A stretch of DNA of 64,000 bases from Isoetes taiwanensis (GCA_021234155.1 JAJEKV010000047.1:8100033-8164032), one strand, 5' to 3'; numbered from the stretch's first letter, positions 45,726 to 55,675 are shown. The notes: generated from the letters alone by a model not told the origin. Translations and numbers: made by a program.

Positions 45726-46976
45726 TCAAGGGCGTTCTCCCTTGATGTGTCTAGCTAAGTGCATATCCTGCCTCATGAGCGTGACCCTCTTCGCGTGCAC
45801 TGTGCAGGCCGTTGAATCTTCAAAATGCTGCACTATTTTTGCCTCTGCTGCCTCCTGTAGGCACAACAACATCTCATCGGTCACTCTCATGTCCGTGTTG
45901 TACTCCTGCATGACTTCTCGGACCAAGCGTTGGAACGGTGCCCGGGGGATCAAGAGTCTGTAACTCTTCTGGAAGTGCCGGATTTCCTTGAGAGCTCTGT
46001 CCTCCAACTTCTTCCTGTTGGTCCGCTTCTTTCCTGGTGCTCTGGAAGGCTTGGGCCTGGGTGGCGGCGGCTTCAGGGTCTGGCTCCTTGTCGGGTGTCC
46101 GCCTTCAATCGTTCTCACCCTGTGCTGCCGGTAATATGCGTTGTATGCTTCCCACTTCGTCATGTAGGCGTTATGCTCCTTGATCCTCTTCTGATAGACC
46201 TTGACGGGGTCTATCACATATGCCTCCCGTTGTGGCCGCGGGGCTTTAGCTCTATCCCACGTCGGGAAGGGTGGGGGCTTCTGCGGCTGTCCAGGCTGCT
46301 GCTCATCAGGTACCACCTGCTCCGGTACCTCCTCATCGACTGGGGGTTTCGAAGAACTTGCCCCCTCAGTGTTGGGGACATAGTCCTCGTCCGAGTCGTC
46401 TGTAGAAGGCGGGGTCTCGTCGCCTGACGGCTCGTTGATGACGGGGCCCTGCCCTCGCTTGCCAACCTTCACGACTCTTCTGCCCCCTGCTTTAATGCCT
46501 TTGGCCTTCCTCCTCTTCGGCTCGCTGGCTGTGGTTGGGTTGTCCTCCCGTCTCTTTGTCCTCCTCTCTCGGCGGCGCTCTCTGTCTTTATACTTGCTGA
46601 TGAAGTGCGCAAGGTCTTCTTCTTCAGCAGGGGTAAGCTTCGGCGGCTGCTGCTCCTCCCTCTCCTCAGCTTCTTGCAGACGGGCCCAAGCTTCGAGCTG
46701 TTGTTCGACAGTCGGCTGTCCCTTCTGCTCCCGTTCCTCCTTGCTCCTTCTTTCTTCCTCGGCGATCTCTTCGAGGATCTGCTGCATAATGTCCGGACGC
46801 TCCTCGCCTATGACTTCCGTCTGGCCGCTCCGGTCCGAGTCTGCTTCCTCACTGGATGACGATTCGCCTTGCCGAAGAAGGCGTTCTCGGAGTACCCTCT
46901 GAATCAGGGCAGGGTCACTGGCGCTGGAGGACTCGCTTCGGCGAGGCTTCCTAGCAGTCTGTTTCGTCCGGGCCAT
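45726..46976 (-). CDS. Histone H3-like protein encoded by retrotransposon
   Basis: An intact 416-codon frame. Residues 1-10, [10 protein letters not shown], are identical to histone H3, including the modifiable K4 and K9 (mature numbering), but S10 is Pro. Residues about 326-416 form a complete H3 fold: [11 protein letters not shown] (alphaN), [47 protein letters not shown]. Against canonical H3 recalled from memory about 55% of fold positions are identical. Loop 1 has canonical H3 length, unlike most CenH3, while QEAAEA and TLMR are CenH3-like. Between tail and fold lie about 315 residues: acidic and basic helices, NLS-like [10 protein letters not shown] and EPKRRKAK, and Pro-rich linkers. 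No introns. The last fold residues are complete, so it could in principle pair with H4. Confidence 0.95.
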   Translation of the reverse strand: MARTKQTARKPRRSESSSASDPALIQRVLRERLLRQGESSSSEEADSDRSGQTEVIGEERPDIMQQILEEIAEEERRSKEEREQKGQPTVEQQLEAWARLQEAEEREEQQPPKLTPAEEEDLAHFISKYKDRERRRERRTKRREDNPTTASEPKRRKAKGIKAGGRRVVKVGKRGQGPVINEPSGDETPPSTDDSDEDYVPNTEGASSSKPPVDEEVPEQVVPDEQQPGQPQKPPPFPTWDRAKAPRPQREAYVIDPVKVYQKRIKEHNAYMTKWEAYNAYYRQHRVRTIEGGHPTRSQTLKPPPPRPKPSRAPGKKRTNRKKLEDRALKEIRHFQKSYRLLIPRAPFQRLVREVMQEYNTDMRVTDEMLLCLQEAAEAKIVQHFEDSTACTVHAKRVTLMRQDMHLARHIKGERP

Positions 46977-47076
46977 GTTCGACGGTTCGCCGATCGGAGC
47001 TATGCGCCAAAAGATCGCCTTGGCAAGGAGAGCAAATTTTTCTAGGAAGGGACGCGGAAATGGGGAGGGTCTAGAT

Positions 47077-47086
47077 CTATTTATAG
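47077..47086 (-). promoter_or_regulatory. TATA box of H3-like gene
   Basis: CTATAAATAG on the minus strand, 101 bp before the ATG at 46976. The same decamer precedes the 508-residue ORF. Both are followed by an A/G-rich block (gaaatgg...agg) and a similar leader. A transcription start about 30 bp downstream would give a leader of about 70 nt. Confidence 0.75.
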
Positions 47087-47162
47087 GGGTCGATTTTTAG
47101 GTCAAACTCCAACTACCTTTTTGGGTCGTTTAGAACATCTACAACACCTTAACCTAAGCATG

Positions 47163-47229
47163 GTCTCACACGTTGCGCCCAGCCCGAAAATGAAAAGCCC
47201 ATTTCCTGTCCTGGCGCGACGTGTGAGAC
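47163..47229. repeat. 67-bp imperfect palindrome, copy c
   Basis: Starts gtctcacacgttgcgccc, ends tggcgcgacgtgtgagac. It lies 76 bp upstream of the H3-like TATA box on the element strand. Confidence 0.9.
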
Positions 47230-47364
47230 ATGGTGGGACCCACTATTAAATTTAATACTTTTTAAACATGTAACCTGCTAATTCTACTATTTCTTAGCTC
47301 CAATTAAGAATTATCAAGTTACTTTTCTGTGATTTATAACTTTTTAGTGTGTTTGAAGCTGAAT

Positions 47365-47431
47365 GTCTCACACGTTGCGCCCAGCCCGAAAATGAGAATC
47401 TCATTTTCTGTCCTGGCGCGACGTGTGAGAC
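47365..47431. repeat. 67-bp imperfect palindrome, copy d
   Basis: Best-conserved symmetric copy, with aatgagaatctcatttt at the centre. It lies 202 bp from copy c, a spacing close to the 189 bp between a and b. Confidence 0.9.
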
Positions 47432-47626
47432 CACCCTACTTTTTTGAAGGTTGGCTCACCAATTCTTAGTCTTTTTATATTTTCATTCATTTTAACTGTT
47501 ACTAGCTTAGCAAAACTACAAAAATGAGAAAAAAAGTTTCCCATTTTTTTCGAGGTTTAAGGATCCTATCAAGTTAGTACTAATGGGAGCATGGTCAGTG
47601 CTTTGCTCTTGGTCACAAAGAACATT

Positions 47627-47638
47627 GCTCTGATACCA
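47627..47638 (-). other. Primer-binding site (initiator Met tRNA)
   Basis: On the minus strand TGGTATCAGAGC lies one base after the 5' LTR. It is the classic iMet tRNA complement used by plant LTR retrotransposons and fixes the element orientation. Confidence 0.95.
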
Positions 47639-47639
47639 C

Positions 47640-49144
47640 TGTGACGTCCCCTACTCGTATACGGTGCACACACCGTATACAAACAGGAGTTCTTCCCCCA
47701 TACTAGCTCCATGCCGATACGGGGCCCTCCACATGACACTGCAACCGTGGCGGGTTCCAGTGGGAAGAGTGAAGGGGTCATTTTACCCCGTCTCCCTCAG
47801 GGCCTACCTAGCTGCGGAAGCGTAAACATACATGTCAGTATATAAGAGCAAAAGAACATGGCAATGGGTAGTCCACTCCATCCGCCCCTCCTGTGCACAC
47901 TTTGCAGAGTAGGTTGAAAAGTGTTGGGACCTGACTGTAGCCCGCCGGATGCATAGCCGAAGGGGCTATTCCTGGGTTACATCTCCCCAGGTCCGATGGC
48001 GCAGGTAGGGATCACTCCCTCCAGAGATCTACATGCTGACTCAAGGTGACTAGAGGGCCACTGCCCTTATTCGACTGAACCCAATGGAAAGTCATAAACA
48101 CCACTTCACGGGTGTCGAGCCCATGCCTTGCCCACACTCAGTGGCAAGCCATTAGACCTAGTCACAATGATCCCCGGTAGACTTTACACACCAGAGGGAT
48201 CGTTCAAGAGTCAGAACACGAACCTCCTTCTTAGCCAGACTGGCCCCTTCACCCACAACCAGGTGTGGTTCTTGTACACAGGCCGAATCTATAGTGTGCT
48301 AGAGAGGCTAATCTAGGAGCATCTACTACCAAGCTTTAGGTGTCTACCCCCCTTCCCAATACAAGGAGTTCATAGAGATACATCATCCATATACATCACA
48401 GAAGAACTAAAGAACAAGATCTAATCTATATCATAGAGTTAGGTTCTTTAGTTAGGGTCTGGTATCTAAAGATCTAGAAGGCTGCTATGGGCAATTTAAT
48501 AGGCTAAGCCTACTGATTCAATGACTAAAAGAGGGTTTAAGCTATTAAATTGCCTAAATACCTGATCCTTGAGTGCCTCCTCCTGACCTGAGTTCGACCA
48601 TCCTGCTGAAATGCTCGAATCAAGGGAAACTAATGATGCAGTTCTCTCAGACAGAGTCTGGGAGGCGGTTTTGGCTCTTGAGGCAACCAAAACAGAGCTC
48701 TAAAACCCTAGAAACGAAAAATGGGCAAGTTAGGGTTTCCCCTCCTAAATAGACATGGGGGTTGGCTAGGGTTTCCAATTATCCCCTTTTGGCATGTGGG
48801 ATAATTGGGAATGGGCCCACTTGCCTTTAATGGCTAGGTGGCAAAATGTGCCCACATGGAAAGGTGTGCCCACATTAATGTGCATATTGGTAAATGTGCA
48901 CATTAATTGCACACTTGGGTATGGCCCACTTGGCATGAAATGTCCACATGGGAAAATGTGCACCTAGATAAATGTGCACATGGTTAAATGTGCACATTAA
49001 TAAATGCACATTCCTTGCAAGTTGCCCCCTAGGGGCTACCCACCTGGCTACACGTCGGCGTACATGTCAGTCGGGGTGGCGTGTACGCGTGACGAGGCAG
49101 TACAGTATACGTCCTGGGACCGTATACTGTGCTGGAACGTCACA
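47640..49144 (-). repeat. 5' LTR (1,505 bp)
   Basis: Same ends as the 3' LTR (tgtgacgtcccc ... gaacgtcaca on the plus strand). It lacks the 167 bp present at 36190-36356 of the other LTR, with the junction at 47851/47852. That places the deletion directly upstream of the TTATATA element on the transcribed strand. Otherwise about a dozen single-base differences were seen. Confidence 0.95.
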
Positions 49145-49149
49145 CAATC
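49145..49149. repeat. Target-site duplication CAATC, right
   Basis: Direct copy of 35973-35977, immediately after the 5' LTR of the element. Confidence 0.95.
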
Positions 49150-49257
49150 CTAACGTTTATATCAAAGATGTGCAACTTTATTTAGAAAATCCAATGAGAG
49201 GCAGAAAAATAGAATGAAAATTCAATGTCGCATGATCTAATGACTTCAGAAAATCAC

Positions 49258-49320
49258 CTTTAAGGCTCTCCGACCATGGAATTCTTTTAGAACAACCTCT
49301 CTAGTGAGCTCTGGTGAGTT
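49258..49320 (-). CDS. ycf23: Ycf23-like protein, upstream exon
   Basis: A 63-nt exon (21 codons) reading NSPELTREVVLKEFHGRRAL and ending in Lys, flanked by cacag and gtgatt. It joins in phase to the exon at 35911 that begins VISGLDNFD, giving the family's conserved RRALK-VISGL junction. The 13.3-kb intron between them contains the chromovirus. In plants the protein carries a plastid transit peptide. The exon or exons for it should lie upstream (higher coordinates) but I could not identify them before the CACTA element begins at 50026. Confidence 0.85.
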
Positions 49321-49939
49321 CTGTGAATAAACACAAAAAACAGACAGATGCTAGATCTTACGAAAGAATGGATTGATAGGCCTCATTTCACAACCCTGCG
49401 CTTGAGTAAAATGAATGAAATGCCAGACTTTGGCCCACTTAGATGAAGCTCCAGACTTCTAAATCTTTCTTGCTTAGAAGTTCTATGGAGCCACATTAAA
49501 TTTATGTGGCTTTGTCACCGCTTCCTTAAACTTCTAGAAGATTCAATACCTAATTGAGAACAGCGATTTGCCCCTTTACCAAGCTGTAAGGTTCCAACAT
49601 ACCCATGCAAAAGGATCCAAGTCTGAATGGAAACACATATATAGACATAGTTGCCTCCAAAAATTTGTATTAAGCTGACTCTGCTATCTCGACCTACAGA
49701 TAGAATGAGAAAAGTCTCTGTTCGCTTAGAAAAAGAATCTCAAAAATCGAAATTCAGCGAGACCAAAAGGATCAATATATAAGACAGTTGAAACAATCAC
49801 CTTGATGAACTGATACCACTGTGGAAGATGGACCGAGCACTCAAAGATCTCATGCGTGCAAGGTAGGACCAAGATTAACAGTATGCATGTAAAACCACTA
49901 TGTGGAAGAAAAAAATAAGGTCTAATTAGTATATGCGAC

Positions 49940-50025
49940 AAAGTTCGATGAATAAACACAAAAAGCAGACTGCTTACCTGCTTAATGTTATGAAAGAATG
50001 GATTTGGTAGTCCTCATTTCACAAC
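49940..50025. repeat. Second copy of a Ycf23 intron-boundary segment
   Basis: gatgaataaacacaaaaagc through cctcatttcacaac matches 49321-49400 (gtgaataaacacaaaaaac ... cctcatttcacaac) with scattered differences. The copy stops exactly where the CACTA terminus begins at 50026. Confidence 0.7.
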
Positions 50026-50269
50026 CACCACAAGAGAAAGGTACCTATAGTGTCTAGTGTAATGTCAACTTTTTTGACACAAACAGAACCTGCCAAAACC
50101 CAATTATTGGCACAACCTTGTCACTATACTTGTCGTGATCATTTGTCACAAACATGCCACAATAGCGTCAAATGTTGTGTCAAGCTTGCAGCTTCAATTT
50201 ATGACATAATATTGACATAAAATCAATTTGGAACTATATGGTAGTCTAGAAAATGGCGAACTTGTGACA

Positions 50270-50589
50270 ATATTTTAACAACATTGTGATAAATAAATAA
50301 AAGTCCATATGGACACTATTACATCAACATTATCGCAAGCTAGTGACAAAGCAGTAGCTATAATTCATCCACAATAAGACAACCAATAAGAAAATTTGTG
50401 ACCCATTTTGTATCTAAAAAATAGCTAGTGTTGTGACCACATTGTGATAAATAAATAAAGCTTATACCAACTACATAGCATCAACATCATAGCAATATAG
50501 TGACAATATAGTAGCTATAATCCCATCCACAATAAGACAACTAATAAGAAATTTTGTGACTAGTTTGGTGTCCAAAGAAACACTATTTT
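50270..50589. repeat. 158-bp subterminal tandem repeat of CACTA element
   Basis: cattgtgataaataaat occurs at 50283 and 50440. The sequences between align over about 158 bp (ccacaataagacaacnaata; gtgacaatatagtagctat). A third, diverged unit (cattatgatagataaat) resumes at 54619 beyond LINE-A, showing that the LINE broke the array. Confidence 0.75.
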
Positions 50590-50616
50590 GGGGAGGACCT
50601 CATTAACCGGCTCCAA

Positions 50617-50973
50617 ATGTTGATTCTTGCTCGAATGACATTCCCCGTGCCAGTACATATTATTAGGGCAAGACGCCATGGCGCCCAGCGCCCAGACTGC
50701 CCACGGGTAGTCACGTTCACAGTACGAGATGCGCAAGTGAAAGCAGCTATCCTACGCCAGGGTAGGCAGCTGAAGGGAACTGCCTTATATGTTGACCGAG
50801 ACCTGACCCCAGCCCAACAAGAAGACCGCAGGCACGAGTTGGCCAAAGTTAAAAGCATTCGCAGACAAAGAGGAGCTGCAGGACTGATTCGGGGTAAAAT
50901 GCAAATTTTCAAGCCTCCAAATGCTGCTGTGAATCCTGCTAACCCTCCAGCGCTCGACCATGCCACTTCTTAG
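50617..50973 (+). pseudogene. LINE-A ORF1 C-terminal part
   Basis: About 119 codons encode the C-terminal domain of an L1-type ORF1 protein: CPRVVTFTVRDAQVKAAIL, RQLKGTALYVDRDLTPAQQ, then a basic helix, stop at 50971-50973. This domain helps ORF1 bind single-stranded RNA. The N-terminal half is missing because of 5' truncation, so no start codon belongs to it. Confidence 0.75.
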
Positions 50974-51097
50974 CACTTCTGCCGCCGCCCGCTCAAGTTG
51001 CTTCACCTTCGTTGCTCGCACATCTCGGCCGCCTCTACTTATCCCCTTCTGGCTGCCAATCCCAATCCCCAGCCGCCCTGCCGACCAATAGGAATTG

Positions 51098-54000
51098 TGC
51101 CTCCGCGATGGTCTCCCGGAATTGTCGGGGCTTCCCATGGCGTAAGGGAGATAGTCTCAACTCGTTCTTTGCAGATATGGATCTGATCTTCCTTATGGAA
51201 ACATGGGAGCATGCAGTGACACAGGATACCCGACTTGCCGATATACCGCTACTCAATCTTCAATGATTGCACAGAAAGCCGGGGCATGGGGAGTTGCCCC
51301 TTTACTATCGAATCGACCTTGGCACGGTCGGTTTTCCTTGTTCAAGACGTAAGCACAACCGGCCTTGTGGGTGCGTGTGCAAAACGTGTAGTAGCAGACC
51401 CTCTTTGTGGCGGCCTGCTACTTTCCACATGCGTAGCAACTTCTATCACACCCACTCGGATGTGGATAGGCTGGACCCTATGTCGATCTATATGATGACA
51501 TACAGCGATAAGCGGTTAGGCGCTGTCATACTCCTTGGAGACTTCAATGCGCCGCCGCCGGGTAGAACAACCCATGAGATTTGATCCCTTGACCGATGAT
51601 ATATTGCAACAAGTCCCGCGAGGCGGCAGCCCTACACGGACATCGATGACAATCGTCACACGCTATGGTAGACAATTGCTTTTGCTCGTGGTATCTTTGA
51701 CTGTAATCCGCAATGGATCGCACGATGGTCGGCCCACCCGCAAGAGCACTTGTAGACGGGAAAACCGGGGGAGGATCTAGTGTGGTGGACTATGTGCCGG
51801 TGCATGAGCGGGATATGCATGTCGTCAAAGCACTTCCGTGTGGGAACAACTAATAGGGATGAAGAGATCGACTCGCACCACTTACCACTTTACTTGAAGT
51901 TGGCTTGGCGGGTTGTGCGAACCCCCGTGCCCGCGGCTCCTCACATGCCTCACCGCGATTGGATTATGAACATGCGGGGCTTATGCCCGATGCTTATAGA
52001 TGACCCGGCAGAAATTTTGCAATATCCTACACTAGAGCAACAGACATGCCGGTTGGCCGATGTGCTTAGGATCAAGCGCAGAGAGATGCTTTGGGATAAA
52101 GCGCCCGCGACGGACCTCCGTGAACACAACCTTCCACGTAATCAATGGTTTGATGCAGAGTGCAAGGAACACAAACGCCGGCTCCGCCAAGTCACGACCA
52201 CGCTTTACGCCCACATGCGGTCAATGGAGCAAGACGGCGTCTTTCTTAAAGCTAAGAAAGCCGTACATTGCAAAGACATCAAAGGGAAATGTTTTATCTC
52301 CCAGAACGTCACCCCGGACCTTCGGGCGAAGGGTTCTTAGAAAGCCGCGATAAAGCCCACGGGGAACATCACTCCCGAAAGCGGTGGAGGCAATACTTGC
52401 AAAACTATCGACCCTCGGGGTGCACATGCGGCATTACCCCGCAAGAAGGCCTAGTGCTGGAAATCACAGTTCGGGCGTGGAACAAGGCTTACGGCGTCTT
52501 GCCAATGGGAAAGCCCCTCTGGGATGGCATGCGAGCGTAATTGCTTAAGTGGGCGGGGCCGTCCATAATACCAGTGCTGACCGCCTTTGTTCAACAAGGC
52601 ATTACAGCAAAGGCTTCCCGATGCAAAGGGACCAATAGCGAGTTGTTCCCATCTATAAGGCGGGACCCGCGACCGCCTTTGCCCACCAGTCAACAATCAT
52701 GGTCGGGCCGGTGTTTGCAAAATTGCTTGCTTTGGGATTCTCGAGCAGCGGTTACGGGCCGGGCGAGAAGGCGGCAAAGAGATACGGGCCCTCACCCGTG
52801 CGGGATTCGAGACTCGACACTCAACCATTGACCACATCTTCACATTGCGAGCTCTCGTTGAAGACAACAGAACCGCCGGGATCTATATTGTTGCTTCGTG
52901 GATTTTGCAAAGGCATTTGACACCGTGGCTCGGGGAAAAACTATGGGCAAGATTGCGGCAATACCGGGTTCCATGATTTGCGAATGCGATTAGGCGAAAG
53001 CTTTATGAAAGATGCTCGGGTCGGTTGCAGCAGACAAGCCAACCATTTGATAGTAGTATCGGGGTTCGTCAGGGATGCCCTCTCTCCCCAACATTGTTTG
53101 GGCTTTACATTGATCAATTGGAGAGTTGGCTTGCTGATAATGGGGGGCTTACGGGGCTCACCTTCTCTACCGGATCATCAAGCGCTTAATATATGCTGAT
53201 GATGTGGACCTCCTAGCTTACACACCAGCAGACATGCAACGACATCTCGATGCCCTGGACACATTTTGCCAAGCGACTGATATGCGCGTCAACCTGGCCA
53301 AGACTAAGGTGGTTTTCATATCATCTTCACGACGGCGAGGATCCCTCCTTCCGCTATCGAGGGCGTAATGTGGAAGTAGCATCCACATACAAATATTTGG
53401 GAGTGGAGTTTCCGCCTACTATGCACCGGGACACATCCATACGGGCTACGAAGTTACTGGCGGGTTGGAAAGCACTATATGCAATGCAGAACAACAGTCA
53501 TAGAGCGGAGTTGTATGATTGGACCCATCACTCACACCTGTTCAAAGTCTTAGTGGAGCCCGTCCTTTTATACGGGGTTGAAGTATGGGGCCCAGTAGTA
53601 TCCCTCGCTACTTGGAATGACTTGGAGCAGTGCCAGAAAGCCTTCTTGGTACGAGCACTAGGGGTGAAGTCCACAGTCCCATATCAAATTCTACCGCAGA
53701 AAACAGGGATTCTTGCCTCTTCGTGGGGCTGCCCTTGATCGCCACATTGTCTATTTTCGAAAGGTGGTCAACATGGACGATGCTCGCCTCCCAAAACTAG
53801 CTTATATCATGGCAATGGGGCCACAACGCCTCAAGGCCTGCTAGAGGGAAAAGAGAGCTCAATGGATGGCTAGATGGAATGTGCAGAGCACGAGGTGCAT
53901 ACATGTGCAAAAGCAGAGGCGGTCGCCATAGCTTGAGGCAATATCTTGACGCTTGTTTCATCAGCAAGCTTTGGGATGCCAGCCCTTGAACAGTCAAGAC

Positions 54001-54414
54001 AAAGACACTACCAAATGCCACATAAATCCCACATTGAACGAGGCCCACAATGCTACCCGCAAGCACCCACTTGCCCATGAAAAGACGCACTCATTGCCTC
54101 CATTCGCATGGGGGCACATCATCTTCGAATTGAGACAGCAGATGGATTGGTGAGCCACGCCGGGATGTGCTCTATCAATGCCGCCAAATGGGAGTCATTG
54201 AGGATGAATCTCATACCCTTCAAAGTTGCCCAAAGATATGATCAAATCCGGACGCCTATGCCGAAGTTGTCGTCGCCCGGCCACCGCTACATGTGACATT
54301 GAGCACGGCATCCATACGGGTGCTAGGATCATACCTTCAGGAGGTCATGGACATGCGAGATCAGCTATGTCCTCGGGCACGCACTTGACATGTACATACA
54401 CATTTATTTCCTGA
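51098..54414 (+). pseudogene. LINE-A ORF2: endonuclease and reverse transcriptase, degenerate
   Basis: The endonuclease starts near 51098 (MVSRNCRGF, then METWEH) and includes ILLGDFNAPP at about 51525. RT motifs lie at about 52900 (FVDFAKAFDTVARGKLWARL), 53065 (GVRQGCPLSPTLFGLYIDQL) and 53190 (LIYADDVDLLAYTPADMQRH), each in a different frame. A long in-frame part at 53250-53738 reads STYKYLGVEFPP and YGVEVWGP. The C-terminus near 54110 resembles LINE-D. At least six frame changes. It is inactive. Confidence 0.85.
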
Positions 54415-54608
54415 TGATGTATACTTGTACAGTTTGACAGCATTCTTATTACTGCCACGGTTTTTCCCTCGAAAACCCTTTTCTTCACAGGGTTTTTAAC
54501 CCCGACAAGTAATAAGTTTGTCAAGGCCCCTTCGGGTCCCATAGGCCGATTGGTCTCAGTGGACGATAAAAAACTATTCTTATTCTTATTCTTATTCTTA
54601 TTCTTATT

Positions 54609-55675
54609 GTTGTGACTACATTATGATAGATAAATAAACAATTGATAACAATTTCTATGAGTTTTGTGTCTAGGTAATAGCTAATTTAAGACGATTTATG
54701 CATTGTATCTTGTGTCAAAAGGATAAACATCTAAGAATTTTTTTGCTTGAATAACAAATATTCTGATTTCTGAAATTCGATAACAAAAAAGTCAAAGTAA
54801 TAAAGTTTCATTGATCAACAATGAATTTCCAACATAACAAATGCCCATAAAAAATGAGTTGAGGCAAGGGTATTAAATATTAATGTCAACAAAAATAATC
54901 AATATCGCCAATTCAATGCTCTCTATTTGCTGGTTCATCTCCATGATCCTCTTCCTTTGCATTGCCTTCATGACCTTCATTGTCTTCTTTGTTGTTATCC
55001 TGTTGATTATATTTGTAAAGCATATTGTTAGAAATTTCATAACTATATATCATATTCATCTTACCTCAAAAGAATCATCCACATAACATATAGTCTAAAT
55101 GTAAAAAAAAGTACAAGTGTAAGAACAATGTATGAATACGACGTTGAAATGACAAAATGTACAAATATACTTACATTCAATGGTTCTTTACCTTTCTTTG
55201 ATTTTGTCTTAAATACTACACCCGGGCTTGGTCCCTTGATATAACTGATAGCCTTGTGATAAGGTAGAAAAACAAAAATATAAATTACATGAAAATGTAT
55301 AGAACGACCATTGAGCAAACTCACCTTTTCTAGCACAAACCCTTTAGAAACCATTATCTCGTATCCACCTTTTTCTAATATTTCTTTCAGCATGTCATAG
55401 GTAGGCATAGAGCCCCAATCTCGAAACTACGTCAGTTCACAATAGAGTAGATTGAAACACAAGGCCAAAAAAGGAAAAATTCAAGACAAAAGCATTAGAG
55501 AGAAAGAACAACTTCTACTTACAAATTTAGACATTATCCCTCCGGAACCTTGTTAGACAAAAAAATAGCAAAAGACGGCCTCTTCCATATATGGACATGA
55601 ATGAGAGAGGACATGCTTTCTTGTTATCTGTTCACTTGAATGCAGAGGAAATTATTCTTAAAATCTAGACCATAA
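54609..55675. other. CACTA interior, unassigned minus-strand frames
   Basis: Between the two LINEs. A minus-strand frame at 55061-55408 reads MPTYDMLKEILEKGGYEIMV and, after a possible intron, SYIKGPSPGVVFKTKSKKGK. It could be two exons of a second CACTA gene, but I recognise no family. The rest is AT-rich. Confidence 0.35.

Larger units (their letters stand above)
35978..49144 (-). mobile_element. Ty3/Gypsy chromovirus carrying a histone H3-like gene
   Basis: A complete 13,167-bp LTR retrotransposon on the minus strand. Order 5' to 3': LTR (49144-47640), iMet primer-binding site, H3-like ORF, acidic 508-residue ORF, gag-pol (gag, protease, RT, RNase H, integrase, chromodomain), polypurine tract, LTR (37649-35978). 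It lies in an intron of Ycf23 in the same sense as the gene, flanked by CAATC. The LTRs differ by about a dozen substitutions that I counted by eye (below 1%) plus a 167-bp deletion, so the insertion is young. Only one frame break was found in the coding part (near 40819). Accessory genes between LTR and gag are known in Tat/Ogre elements but are unusual in chromoviruses. Confidence 0.97.
50590..54608 (+). mobile_element. LINE-A, 5'-truncated non-LTR retrotransposon
   Basis: Inserted in the CACTA subterminal repeats. It starts inside ORF1, continues with endonuclease and reverse transcriptase remains, and finishes with the 39-bp terminus at 54534 (gggtcccataggccgattgg) and a ttattc microsatellite (about 54574-54608). 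It is the longest copy here of the family that also includes LINE-C, D, E and the tail at 24634. Highly frameshifted. I could not define a target duplication because both flanks are repeats. Confidence 0.85.

Noticed and set aside
45726-46976. Calling the H3-like protein a host centromeric histone gene
   Set aside because: It lies between the primer-binding site and gag of an element bounded by LTRs and a target duplication, is intronless, has a long unrelated middle part, and loop 1 has canonical H3 length.
49811-49820. A second primer-binding site (AGTGGTATCA on the minus strand)
   Set aside because: No LTR end with TG...CA or polypurine tract is near, and the match stops after about ten bases.
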